Origin: Rhizobium mongolense USDA 1844
Lineage (GTDB): Bacteria > Pseudomonadota > Alphaproteobacteria > Rhizobiales > Rhizobiaceae
Reading direction: 5' to 3'
Assembly: GCF_000419765.1 (NCBI RefSeq)
Contig: NZ_ATTQ01000005.1
Location: forward strand, 186,001 to 250,000
DNA length: 64,000 bases
In this document: positions 55,990-64,000 of the stretch, one piece after another
Position numbering within the stretch: the stretch's first letter is position 1
Layout: each line of letters begins with the position of its first letter
Notes under the pieces: generated by a model
Told to the model about the DNA's origin: nothing
The model's input: the letters and a program-made list of their open reading frames with translations, nothing else
Databases searched by the model: none
Made by a program: the position numbers and the translations under genes

Positions 55990-56652
55990 TCAGGCGATCA
56001 GGGAAATGATGTGATTGGCATTGGGGCGGGCGGATGTCTCTGCGCCAACCGCCCTGCCGCCTTCCATCCGCGCCTTGCCTTCTGCAAAGAGCCGCAGCGC
56101 TTGCGGATAGAGCTGATGCTCGACCGTGAGGACGCGCGCGGCGAGCGTCTCGGCGGTATCGCCGGACAGAACCGGTACGGCGGCCTGTCCGATCACCGGC
56201 CCCTCATCCATGCCTTCGGTCACGAAATGCACTGTGCACCCTGCGATTCGCATGCCGGCGTCGATGGCGCGCTGATGCGTGTGGAGGCCCGGGAAGAGCG
56301 GCAGAAGGGAAGGGTGGATGTTGATCATCCGGCCCTCGTAGCGTTGGATGAATTTCGCGCTCAGAAGCCGCATATAGCCCGCAAGGCAGAGAATATCCGG
56401 CGAGAGCCGGTCGAGCGCTTCAAAGATCGTCGCCTCGTGGGCTTCCTTACTGGCATAATCCTTGCGAACGAAAGCGAACGTGGAAATGCCTTCCGCGGCG
56501 GCTTTCGCAAGACCGCCCGCATCCGCGTTATCGGAAATCACGCCGACGATTTCAGCGGGAAAGTCCGGAGCTTTCGCTGCCGCGACGAGCGCCATCATGT
56601 TGGAGCCGCCGCCGGAAATGAAGACGACGACGCGTTTGCGCGGCATGGTCAT
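55990..56652 (-). CDS. purN: Phosphoribosylglycinamide formyltransferase 1
   Basis: 220 aa. Third step of purine synthesis, formyl-THF-dependent. Substrate loop [13 protein letters not shown], catalytic Asn/His in [20 protein letters not shown] and Asp in [12 protein letters not shown]. Start overlaps the purM stop by ATGA. Confidence 0.97.
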   Translation of the reverse strand: MTMPRKRVVVFISGGGSNMMALVAAAKAPDFPAEIVGVISDNADAGGLAKAAAEGISTFAFVRKDYASKEAHEATIFEALDRLSPDILCLAGYMRLLSAKFIQRYEGRMINIHPSLLPLFPGLHTHQRAIDAGMRIAGCTVHFVTEGMDEGPVIGQAAVPVLSGDTAETLAARVLTVEHQLYPQALRLFAEGKARMEGGRAVGAETSARPNANHIISLIA

Positions 56653-57722
56653 AGAGCGAGCGTGCCCTTGTAAACCGTTCCCGGCGCACCTTCTGCGCGG
56701 GCGATCATCCGGCCGAGCGTGATGATCTTCTCGCCCTCCGATTCCAGGACGGCGGTCACCGCAACGGCATTTTCAGCCGAGACGACGGCGATCATGCCGA
56801 CGCCGCAGTTGAAGGTGCGCAGCATTTCCTTCGCCTCGACGCCGCCCGTCTTGGCAAGCCAGGAGAACACCGGCGGAACCTTGACCGCGGCAAGATCGAT
56901 CTCGGCGGCAAGATGCTTCGGCAGCACGCGCGGGATATTTTCGGGGAAGCCGCCGCCGGTAATGTGCGCCAGCGCCTTGACGGCGCTGGTTTCGCGGATC
57001 GCCTTCAGAAGCGGCTTCACATAGATGCGGGTCGGCGTCAGCAGCGCTTGGCCGAGAGCCGCGCCTTCAGCGAAAGGCGCCGGCGCCTCCCAGCCGAGCC
57101 CCGAAAGCTCAACGATCTTGCGCACCAGTGAAAAGCCGTTCGAGTGAACGCCGGAGGAGGCGAGGCCGAGGATGATATCGCCTTCGGCAATATCGCCTGC
57201 CGGGAGAAGCTGGCCGCGCTCGGCGGCACCAACGGCAAAGCCTGCAAGATCGTAATCGCCGGAAGAATACATGCCCGGCATTTCCGCCGTCTCGCCACCG
57301 ATTAACGCACAGCCCGCCTTTCGGCAGCCGGCAGCAATACCGCCGACGATCGCCGCACCCTGATCCGGATCGAGCTTGCCGGTCGCGAAGTAGTCGAGGA
57401 AGAAGAGCGGCTCAGCACCTTGCACGACAAGATCGTTGACGCACATGGCAACGAGGTCGATGCCGACCGTTTCGTGATAATCCGCGTCGATGGCGATCTT
57501 CAGCTTGGTGCCGACGCCGTCATTGGCGGCGACGAGAACCGGATCGGTGAAGCCGGCAGCCTTGAGATCGAACAGGCCGCCGAAGCCTCCTATTTCGCCA
57601 TCGGCACCAGGCCGCCTCGTGGAGCGTACGGCAGGCTTGATCTTCTCAACCAGAAGATTTCCGGCATCGATATCGACGCCTGCGTCGCTATAGGTCAGGC
57701 CGTTTCTTCCAGACTGGCTCAT
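56649..57722 (-). CDS. purM: Phosphoribosylformylglycinamidine cyclo-ligase
   Basis: 357 aa. Closes the imidazole ring (AIR synthetase). Conserved [16 protein letters not shown] at the N-terminus, [16 protein letters not shown] segment ([16 protein letters not shown]), [11 protein letters not shown], and the [12 protein letters not shown] region. First gene of the purM-purN pair; AIR synthetase and GAR transformylase are often paired this way. Confidence 0.97.
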   Translation of the reverse strand: MSQSGRNGLTYSDAGVDIDAGNLLVEKIKPAVRSTRRPGADGEIGGFGGLFDLKAAGFTDPVLVAANDGVGTKLKIAIDADYHETVGIDLVAMCVNDLVVQGAEPLFFLDYFATGKLDPDQGAAIVGGIAAGCRKAGCALIGGETAEMPGMYSSGDYDLAGFAVGAAERGQLLPAGDIAEGDIILGLASSGVHSNGFSLVRKIVELSGLGWEAPAPFAEGAALGQALLTPTRIYVKPLLKAIRETSAVKALAHITGGGFPENIPRVLPKHLAAEIDLAAVKVPPVFSWLAKTGGVEAKEMLRTFNCGVGMIAVVSAENAVAVTAVLESEGEKIITLGRMIARAEGAPGTVYKGTLAL

Positions 57723-57960
57723 GCTGATCTCCGATGGCTGGTTCGGGCGGTATAATGGACCGCGTCACATGCGGGTCGCAATTGCATGAGAGTGCGCTTT
57801 ATGCAAGGCGGCGATGGAGAAAAGCCCCAATTTCCCGCTCTTTCCATAGGGGAGGGTTGGATTTTCCGCCGCAGGGTTGACCATCTTCCGGCCTGCATCC
57901 TATGTGCTTCGAGTAGCGGCGCGAAAAGATTGCGTCACGGGCGGACGAACGGGGAAAGCG

Positions 57961-59082
57961 ATGCCACATCAGGTCAGCGGAGCAAGTCTCAAACGGCAGG
58001 TTTTCTTCTGGCTGGGCGTGCTCGTCTTCTTCATCGTCTTTCTCTATATCTTCAGCTCCATCCTGCTGCCCTTTGTCGCCGGCATGGCGATCGCCTATTT
58101 CCTCGATCCCGTGGCCGACCGTCTGCAGCGTCTGGGGCTCAGCCGCCTGATGGCAACAATCGGCATCCTGGTCGCCTTCGTCATCATCTTCGCGCTGGCG
58201 CTGATGATCCTCATTCCAGTCTTGATCAATCAGTTCAACGATTTCGCCCAGCGGCTCCCCGGATATATCAGCCAGCTGCAGGCGTTCATCGCCAATGTGC
58301 AGGATTCCGTGCTGCCGGGTTGGATCAGGAACCAGCTCGGCACGATCAAGGACAATTTCTCCGGCATATTGTCGGAAGGCATGGGCTTCCTGACCGGCCT
58401 CTTTGGCCAGATCTGGAATTCCGGCAAGGCCATCGTCGACGTCATCTCGCTGCTGGTCGTGACGCCGGTCGTTGCTTTTTACATCCTACTCGACTGGGAC
58501 CGCATGATTTCCAAGGTCGATCAGTGGATTCCGCGCGATTATGTCAGCGACGTTCGCCAGATCGCTCATGAGATCGATCAGGCGATCGCCGGCTTCATTC
58601 GCGGGCAGGGCTCACTCTGCCTGATCCTCGGAATCTTCTACGCCGTAGGTCTGTCGCTCGTCGGCTTGAACTTCGGCCTGCTCATCGGCCTCTTTGCCGG
58701 CATGATAAGCTTCATCCCCTATGTCGGCTCGCTGGTCGGACTGGTCCTTGCGGTCGGCGTGGCGCTCGTTCAGTTCTGGCCGGATTATCTCTGGGTCGGC
58801 GCCGTGCTCGTTGTCTTCTTCAGCGGCCAGTTCCTGGAAGGCAATATCCTGCAGCCGAAACTCGTCGGCCACAGCGTCGGACTTCACCCGGTCTGGCTGA
58901 TGTTCGCGCTCTTTGCGTTCGGCGCGCTCTTCGGCTTCGTCGGCCTGCTCGTTGCCGTGCCGGCCGCTGCCGCCGTCGGCGTCCTTGTCCGCTTTGCGCT
59001 CTCGCGCTACCTTCAGAGCGATCTTTATGCGGGCCGTTCGCAACCTGCCGAGGCCCGGAAGACAAAAGCCGATTCCAAATGA
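57961..59082 (+). CDS. AI-2E/PerM family transporter-like membrane protein
   Basis: 373 aa with about eight membrane helices (first: FFWLGVLVFFIVFLYIFSSI; later VISLLVVTPVVAFYILLDWD, LCLILGIFYAVGLSLVGL). PerM/AI-2E permease family; substrates are mostly unproven. Start 57961 (MPHQVSGASLKRQ) with GGGGAAAGCG upstream; a start 84 nt earlier is possible but has no ribosome site. Coupled to hdaA by ATGA, an arrangement conserved in alphaproteobacteria. Confidence 0.88.
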   Translation: MPHQVSGASLKRQVFFWLGVLVFFIVFLYIFSSILLPFVAGMAIAYFLDPVADRLQRLGLSRLMATIGILVAFVIIFALALMILIPVLINQFNDFAQRLPGYISQLQAFIANVQDSVLPGWIRNQLGTIKDNFSGILSEGMGFLTGLFGQIWNSGKAIVDVISLLVVTPVVAFYILLDWDRMISKVDQWIPRDYVSDVRQIAHEIDQAIAGFIRGQGSLCLILGIFYAVGLSLVGLNFGLLIGLFAGMISFIPYVGSLVGLVLAVGVALVQFWPDYLWVGAVLVVFFSGQFLEGNILQPKLVGHSVGLHPVWLMFALFAFGALFGFVGLLVAVPAAAAVGVLVRFALSRYLQSDLYAGRSQPAEARKTKADSK

Positions 59083-59777
59083 ACGACGTGAAGCGCAAGG
59101 CGGGGGAACAGCTCCCGCTGGTCTTTTCCCATGATGCGGCAAGCGGCCGAGACGACCTGTTGGTCTCCGACCGGCTGAGCGCTGCGGTGACCATCATCGA
59201 CGCCTGGCCGCAATGGCCGTCGCCGGTCGTCATTCTGGCCGGGCCGGTCGGTTCCGGAAAGTCGCATCTTGCAAGCATCTGGAAAGAGCATAGCGGTGCC
59301 GCCAGCATCCATCCTAAGCGGGGCTCGGATGCCGCCGTCACTGCGGCAACCGGGCCTGTCCTTTTCGAGGATGTCGACCGCCTCGGCTTCGATGACACCG
59401 AACTCTTTCACGTCATCAACAGCGTGCGCGAAAACGGCAACAGCCTGTTGATGACGAGCCGCCTGTGGCCGATGTCGTGGCCGGTGGAGCTCCCGGACCT
59501 GCGCTCGAGGCTCAAGGCTGCGACCGTCGTCGAAATCGGCGAGCCGGACGAGGAATTGCTGTCGCAGGTCATCGTCAAGCTCTTCTCCGACCGGCAGCTT
59601 AATATAGATGACAAACTTGTTCTTTATGTCGTGAACCGGATGGAGCGGTCGCTGAACGCGGCCCAGACGATCGTCGAAAGGCTCGACCGGCTGGCCCTTG
59701 CGCGGGGCACGAAAATCACCCGGTCTCTTGCTGCCGAAGTGTTGAATGAATTAGGTAATTCGGCGTCTTCCGATTGA
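59079..59777 (+). CDS. hdaA: DnaA inactivator HdaA (DnaA-homologous regulator)
   Basis: 232 aa protein resembling the AAA+ domain of DnaA, without the DNA-binding domain IV. Walker A GPVGSGKSHLA at about residues 55-65; Walker B replaced by PVLFEDVDRLGFDD; arginine-finger region near SRLKAATVVEIGEPDEEL. Works with the beta clamp to promote DnaA-ATP hydrolysis after initiation. Positioned between perM and ppk in the usual order. Confidence 0.92.
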   Translation: MNDVKRKAGEQLPLVFSHDAASGRDDLLVSDRLSAAVTIIDAWPQWPSPVVILAGPVGSGKSHLASIWKEHSGAASIHPKRGSDAAVTAATGPVLFEDVDRLGFDDTELFHVINSVRENGNSLLMTSRLWPMSWPVELPDLRSRLKAATVVEIGEPDEELLSQVIVKLFSDRQLNIDDKLVLYVVNRMERSLNAAQTIVERLDRLALARGTKITRSLAAEVLNELGNSASSD

Positions 59778-59842
59778 CTGTCACAGTTCCGTCGTGAAAC
59801 TGATATACTGCGCATGGACGAGTGAAACGGGGTGATCGGAAC

Positions 59843-62047
59843 ATGGACAGTGCGGTAGCAGAGCATCAGGAACCGATTGCGCAAACAGCGGCAGCAGTCC
59901 CGCCGCTGGAAGACCTGCTAACTAGTCCCGAACGTTTCATCAACCGTGAATTTTCCTGGCTGCAGTTCAACCGTCGCGTTCTCGAGGAAACGCTGAACAC
60001 TGAGCACCCGCTGCTCGAGCGCGTCCGGTTCCTGTCGATTTCAGCGGCCAATCTCGACGAATTCTTCATGGTGCGCGTCGCTGGCCTCGAAGGCCAGGTA
60101 CGCCAGAACATCGTGGTTCGCACGCCGGACGGGAAGACGCCCGCCGAACAGCTCGATGCAATCCTGCAGGAGATCGACAATCTGCAGATGGAGCAGCAGG
60201 CTTCGCTCGCCGTCCTGCAGCAGTATCTCGCGAAGGAAGACATTCTGTTCGTCCGTCCCGGCGCTCTCAGCGACGCCGACCGACAGTGGCTGGCGGCAGA
60301 ATTCGAGCAGGCGATCTTTCCGGTTCTGACGCCGCTGTCGATCGACCCGGCTCACCCGTTCCCGTTCATCCCGAACCTCGGTTTCTCGATCGGCCTGCAG
60401 CTTACCAGCAAGCACGGGCGCGAGCCGATGACGGCGCTGCTTCGCCTGCCGCCTGCGCTCGATCGCTTCGTGCGCTTGCCCGATGACGCCGGTACGATCC
60501 GCTATATCACGCTGGAGGATGTCGCGAACATCTTCATTCACCGGCTCTATCCCGGTTACGAGGTGCAGGGCTCCGGTACATTCCGCCTCATCCGCGACAG
60601 CGATATCGAAGTGGAGGAAGAAGCCGAAGACCTCGTGCGCTTCTTTGAAACCGCCCTGAAGCGCCGCCGCCGCGGCAAGGTGATCCGCATCGAGACGGAT
60701 TCCGAGATGCCGGCATCGCTCCGCCAGTTCGTGGTGCAGGCGTTGAATGTTCCAGACAATCGTGTCGCCGTTTTGCCGGGCCTGCTTGCGCTCAATACGG
60801 TCTCCGAGATCACCAAGGCGCCGCGCGACGACCTTCGGTTTCAGCCCTACAATGCGCGATTTCCCGAACGCGTTCGCGAGCATGCCGGAGACTGCTTCGC
60901 GGCCATTCGCGAAAAGGACATGGTGGTTCATCACCCCTACGAGTCTTTCGACGTGGTGGTCCAGTTTCTTCTCCAGGCTGCGCGCGATCCTGACGTTCTG
61001 GCGATAAAGCAGACCCTTTACCGCACCTCGAACGACAGCCCGATCGTCCGGGCTCTCATCGATGCTGCCGAAGCTGGTAAGTCGGTGACTGCCCTCGTCG
61101 AGCTCAAGGCCCGTTTCGACGAAGAGGCGAATATCCGTTGGGCACGCGACCTCGAACGCGCCGGCGTGCAGGTCGTCTTCGGCTTCATCGAGCTCAAGAC
61201 ACACGCAAAGATGTCGTTGGTCGTTCGCCGCGAGGAAGGCAGACTCCGCAGCTACTGCCACCTCGGCACCGGCAACTACCATCCGGTCACCGCGAAGATC
61301 TATACCGACCTCTCGTTCTTCACCTGCAATCAGGTGATTGCCCACGATATGGCGAACATCTTCAACTTCATCACCGGCTACGGCGAGCCGGAGGAGAGCA
61401 TGAAGCTCGCCGTCTCGCCTTATACGCTGCGCTCGCGCATCCTCCGTCACATCGAGGAGGAGATCAAACATGCCAAGAACGGTGCGCCGGCAGCGATCTG
61501 GATGAAGATGAACTCGCTCGTCGATCCGGAAATTATCGACGCGCTCTATACGGCAAGCCGGGCAGGCGTTGAAATCGACCTGGTCATTCGCGGTATCTGC
61601 TGCCTGCGCCCGCAGGTGCCGGGCCTCTCCGACAATATTCGCGTCAAGTCGATCGTCGGCCGCTTCCTGGAGCACAGCCGCATCTTCTGCTTCGGCAATG
61701 GACACGGCCTGCCGTCCGACAAGGCGCTCGTCTATATCGGCTCCGCCGACATGATGCCCAGAAACCTCGATCGCCGCGTCGAGACGCTCGTCCCGCTCAT
61801 CAATCCGACTGTGCACGAGCAGGTTTTGTCACAGATCATGCTAGGCAATATCATTGACAATCAGCAGAGCTACGAGATATTGCCCGACGGCACGTCTCGG
61901 CGCATGGAAGTGCGCAAAGGCGAAGAGCCGTTCAATGCGCAGCAGTATTTCATGACCAATCCCAGCCTTTCCGGCCGTGGTGAGGCCCTGAAATCCAGTG
62001 CGCCCAAGCTGATTGCCGGCCTGCTTTCCGGCTGGACCAAGAGATAA
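59843..62047 (+). CDS. ppk: Polyphosphate kinase 1
   Basis: 734 aa. Reversible ATP-dependent polyphosphate synthesis. [19 protein letters not shown] at the N-terminus, head domain, then the phospholipase-D-like catalytic domain with the phosphohistidine region ([16 protein letters not shown]) and [23 protein letters not shown] at 59843; a GTG 21 nt upstream is possible. Forms an operon with ppx, 12 nt downstream. Confidence 0.96.
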   Translation: MDSAVAEHQEPIAQTAAAVPPLEDLLTSPERFINREFSWLQFNRRVLEETLNTEHPLLERVRFLSISAANLDEFFMVRVAGLEGQVRQNIVVRTPDGKTPAEQLDAILQEIDNLQMEQQASLAVLQQYLAKEDILFVRPGALSDADRQWLAAEFEQAIFPVLTPLSIDPAHPFPFIPNLGFSIGLQLTSKHGREPMTALLRLPPALDRFVRLPDDAGTIRYITLEDVANIFIHRLYPGYEVQGSGTFRLIRDSDIEVEEEAEDLVRFFETALKRRRRGKVIRIETDSEMPASLRQFVVQALNVPDNRVAVLPGLLALNTVSEITKAPRDDLRFQPYNARFPERVREHAGDCFAAIREKDMVVHHPYESFDVVVQFLLQAARDPDVLAIKQTLYRTSNDSPIVRALIDAAEAGKSVTALVELKARFDEEANIRWARDLERAGVQVVFGFIELKTHAKMSLVVRREEGRLRSYCHLGTGNYHPVTAKIYTDLSFFTCNQVIAHDMANIFNFITGYGEPEESMKLAVSPYTLRSRILRHIEEEIKHAKNGAPAAIWMKMNSLVDPEIIDALYTASRAGVEIDLVIRGICCLRPQVPGLSDNIRVKSIVGRFLEHSRIFCFGNGHGLPSDKALVYIGSADMMPRNLDRRVETLVPLINPTVHEQVLSQIMLGNIIDNQQSYEILPDGTSRRMEVRKGEEPFNAQQYFMTNPSLSGRGEALKSSAPKLIAGLLSGWTKR

Positions 62048-62059
62048 AACTGGACCTGC

Positions 62060-63583
62060 ATGGTTGAATCAGAAGCCCAGGGGCGCCTGCCAGGGATTGC
62101 CCCGGTCTCCGTCGTCGATATCGGCTCGAATTCGATCCGAGTGGTCATCTACGAAGGCATGTCCCGGTCGCCGGCGATCCTTTTCAACGAAAAGGTGCTC
62201 TGCGGCCTCGGTAAGGGCATCGCGCTGAACGGCAGGATGGATGAGGAAAGCGTCGCCCGCGCGCTGGCCGCCCTGCATCGGTTCAAGGCCCTTTCCGACC
62301 AGGCTCGCGCGGCGACGATGTATGTGCTGGCGACGGCTGCCGCGCGCGAAGCCTCCAACGGGCCTGATTTCATCCACCAGGCCGAAACGATCCTCCGGCG
62401 CAAGATTCGCGTGCTTTCCGGCGAGGAGGAGGCGAAGTTCTCCGCGCTCGGCGTCATCAGCGGCTTCTTCCATCCGGACGGCATCGCGGGCGACCTCGGC
62501 GGCGGCTCGCTGGAACTCATCGACATCAAGGAGCGCGAGATCGGCAGGGGGATCACCCTGCCGCTCGGAGGGCTTCGCCTTTCGGAATATGCCGGCGGTT
62601 CCCTCGCGAGAGCCCGCACTTTCGCTCGCAAGCATGTTCGAAGCGCCACGAAAATCCTGGAAAAGGGGGCCGGGCGGACCTTCTACGCGGTTGGTGGCAC
62701 CTGGCGTAACATCGCCAAGCTGCACATGGAACTTACCCAATATCCGCTTCACATGATGCAGGGGTACGAGGTTTCTCTCGAAGGGATGATGCAGTTCCTC
62801 GATCAGGTGGAAGTAGCCAGGGATTCCAAGGATCCGGCCTTCCAGGCGGTCTCGAAGCATCGCCGTGCGCTGCTGCCCTTCGGCGCCGTTGCCATGAAGG
62901 AAGTGTTGAGCGCGATGAATCCCGGCGTCATTTCCTTCTCGGCGCAGGGCGTCCGCGAAGGCTATCTCTACTCGCTGCTGTCGGAGGGCGAGCGCCGCGC
63001 CGATCCGCTGCTTTCGGCGGCCGGCGAGCTTGCCATCCTGCGCGCGCGTTCCCCTGAGCATGCGCGCGAGCTTGCGGCATGGACCGGCTACATGATGCCG
63101 TATTTCGGCGTTGTGGAAACGGAAGAGGAAGCGCGCTACCGCCAGGCGGCGTGCCTGCTCGCCGACATCAGCTGGCGCGCGCATCCGGACTATCGCGGCC
63201 TGCAGGCGCTGAACCTGATTGCCCATTCATCCTTCGTCGGCATCAGCCATCCCGGCCGGGCCTTCATCGCGCTCGCCAATTACTACCGCTTCGAAGGCCT
63301 GAATGACGACGGCTCGACGGCACCGCTTGCCACGATCGCCGGCCCGCAATATGTCGAACGCGCCAAGCTGCTCGGCGGCATGCTGCGCGTCGTTTATCTC
63401 TTCTCGGCCTCCATGCCGGGCCTGGTGAAGAACCTGACGTTCCGCAAGTCCTCCAATCCAAGCATCGACCTCGAATTCGTCGTGCCATCGGAATATCGCG
63501 ACTTCGCCGGAGAACGCCTCGACGGCCGCCTGCAGCAGCTCTCGCGGCTGACGAACAGACGGCTGGCGTTCAGGTTCGAATAG
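62060..63583 (+). CDS. ppx: Exopolyphosphatase (Ppx/GppA family)
   Basis: 507 aa. Hydrolyses polyphosphate or pppGpp. Actin-like ATPase fold: VVDIGSNSIRVVIYEG at the start, LATAAAREASNGPDF, GDLGGGSLELIDI (phosphate loop 2), and a C-terminal HD-like region near HSSFVGISHPGRAF. Paired with ppk; Ppx versus GppA cannot be separated by sight. Probable terminator lies in the repeat-rich region that follows. Confidence 0.95.
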   Translation: MVESEAQGRLPGIAPVSVVDIGSNSIRVVIYEGMSRSPAILFNEKVLCGLGKGIALNGRMDEESVARALAALHRFKALSDQARAATMYVLATAAAREASNGPDFIHQAETILRRKIRVLSGEEEAKFSALGVISGFFHPDGIAGDLGGGSLELIDIKEREIGRGITLPLGGLRLSEYAGGSLARARTFARKHVRSATKILEKGAGRTFYAVGGTWRNIAKLHMELTQYPLHMMQGYEVSLEGMMQFLDQVEVARDSKDPAFQAVSKHRRALLPFGAVAMKEVLSAMNPGVISFSAQGVREGYLYSLLSEGERRADPLLSAAGELAILRARSPEHARELAAWTGYMMPYFGVVETEEEARYRQAACLLADISWRAHPDYRGLQALNLIAHSSFVGISHPGRAFIALANYYRFEGLNDDGSTAPLATIAGPQYVERAKLLGGMLRVVYLFSASMPGLVKNLTFRKSSNPSIDLEFVVPSEYRDFAGERLDGRLQQLSRLTNRRLAFRFE

Positions 63584-63843
63584 GGGGCATTCGTGGATTT
63601 TGTTCTGCGGTGAAGCGCTTCTGGGCGCCGTCATTCCTGTGCGTCACAAGAATTCACGACGCGTCTGCGCCGTGAATGACTCTCCCGCGCCTCAAGGCCT
63701 TGGGCGCACCTCATTCCTGTGGCAGGCACAGGAATGAGGCGGGAGAACGAGGAAACGGTCTGCCCGAGCAACGCCTCATCCGCAGTCAGCCGCAAGGGAA
63801 GATGGCACTCACGCGCCACCTCCATCCCAAAGAGCGTCTCTAT
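63584..63843. repeat. Intergenic dispersed-repeat region, copy B plus a perfect palindrome
   Basis: 63630-63684 is the inverse of the repeat at 45256-45318 (TCATTCCTGTGCGTCACAAG ... CGTGAATGACTCTC). A perfect palindrome TCATTCCTGT-GGCAGGC-ACAGGAATGA follows at 63711-63737. No gene in these 260 nt; the palindrome could also end ppx transcription. Confidence 0.65.
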
Positions 63844-64000
63844 CTATTTCGCACTCAAAAAATCACCCACTTCCAGCAGGCTGAACTCGTTGTCATCTGC
63901 CTTGTCGACGGCACGGCCGGCGGAGAAGGGTAGGTTGTTGTCGTTGCCGACGATGATGTGCGTGGCATCGACGCGGTCGACATTCTCGATCGTCACGAAG
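63844..64000 (-). CDS. 3' end of a phytase-like (esterase-like activity of phytase) protein, partial
   Basis: Only the last 52 codons are inside the window. They read FVTIENVDRVDATHIIVGND, then a stretch with NLPFSAGR, and end EVGDFLSAK before TAG. The NDNNxPFSxGR pattern is typical of the C-terminus of secreted phytase-like beta-propeller esterases. The rest lies off the right edge, so signal peptide and active site cannot be checked. Confidence 0.75.
   Translation of the reverse strand, partial: FVTIENVDRVDATHIIVGNDNNLPFSAGRAVDKADDNEFSLLEVGDFLSAK

Noticed and set aside
57740..57760. TATAAT hexamer between purM and the PerM-type gene
   Set aside because: No acceptable -35 at a normal distance on the plus strand; the orientation cannot be settled.
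60041..61816. 591-codon minus-strand open frame inside ppk
   Set aside because: Mirror frame of a clearly conserved ppk; no recognisable motif.

Overview
The window is a stretch of high-GC alphaproteobacterial chromosome, almost certainly from a Rhizobium-type organism (Rhizobiales). Grounds: the gene orders rpsF-rpsR-DUF2232-rplI, fabD-fabG-acpP-fabF-mltG-yicC-gmk and lptF-lptG-lptD-SurA-like-pdxA-rsmA, the presence of hdaA, a small Omp25/RopB-type outer-membrane protein, and rhizobial-style palindromic intergenic repeats. It is mostly core-genome sequence. I see no rRNA, tRNA, CRISPR array, transposase, integrase or phage gene.

Layout. 1-1.45 kb: 5' part of cimA (minus). 1.67-4.05 kb: a four-gene, translationally coupled minus-strand island (proline iminopeptidase plus three tandem GFA-family zinc proteins), bracketed by two inverted-repeat elements. 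4.3-13.3 kb: cysS, a GH25 lysozyme-like protein, an SDR, purF, cvpA, radA, a LysE-type exporter and alr. 13.4-18.2 kb: dnaB, a marR regulator, rplI, a DUF2232 membrane protein, rpsR and rpsF. 18.2-18.8 kb is a gene-poor, apparently decayed stretch before a Tas-like aldo/keto reductase. 20.1-26.6 kb: the fatty-acid cluster running into mltG, yicC and gmk. 26.6-34.2 kb (minus): the LPS-export cluster lptF-lptG-lptD, a SurA-like chaperone, pdxA and rsmA. 34.3-42.6 kb: a PAP2 phosphatase, pepA-holC, a GrpB-family protein, a sugar dehydrogenase, an ABC-F ATPase, a GGDEF protein and ndk. 42.7-44.7 kb: a lipoprotein/CGNR zinc-finger pair divergent from an orphan LivH-type permease. 44.7-49.2 kb (minus): an SDR, uvrC, pgsA, moaD and moaE. 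49.5-59 kb: an outer-membrane protein, a GST, rlmJ, a molybdopterin oxidoreductase coupled to a Nudix hydrolase, a solitary phnM, and purM-purN. 58-63.6 kb: a PerM-type permease, hdaA, ppk and ppx. The right edge holds the 3' end of a phytase-like gene.

How the genes work together: replication and its control (dnaB, holC, hdaA), repair (radA, uvrC), translation (S6, S18, L9, cysS, rsmA, rlmJ), envelope building (fab genes, acpP, mltG, alr, lpt genes, pgsA) and nucleotide or polyphosphate metabolism (purF, purM, purN, gmk, ndk, ppk, ppx). Many neighbours overlap by ATGA or GTGA, which I used to choose starts. Several true starts are GTG or TTG (cimA, the GH25 gene, the middle GFA gene, mltG, pdxA, lptD, moaE, one SDR).

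I did not find a clearly new biological system. The best leads are the three-paralogue GFA island with a lost zinc-ligand cysteine in one copy, the CGNR/lipoprotein/LivH module with a 12-bp inverted-repeat operator, and a structured acpP leader containing a glycine-riboswitch-like core string.
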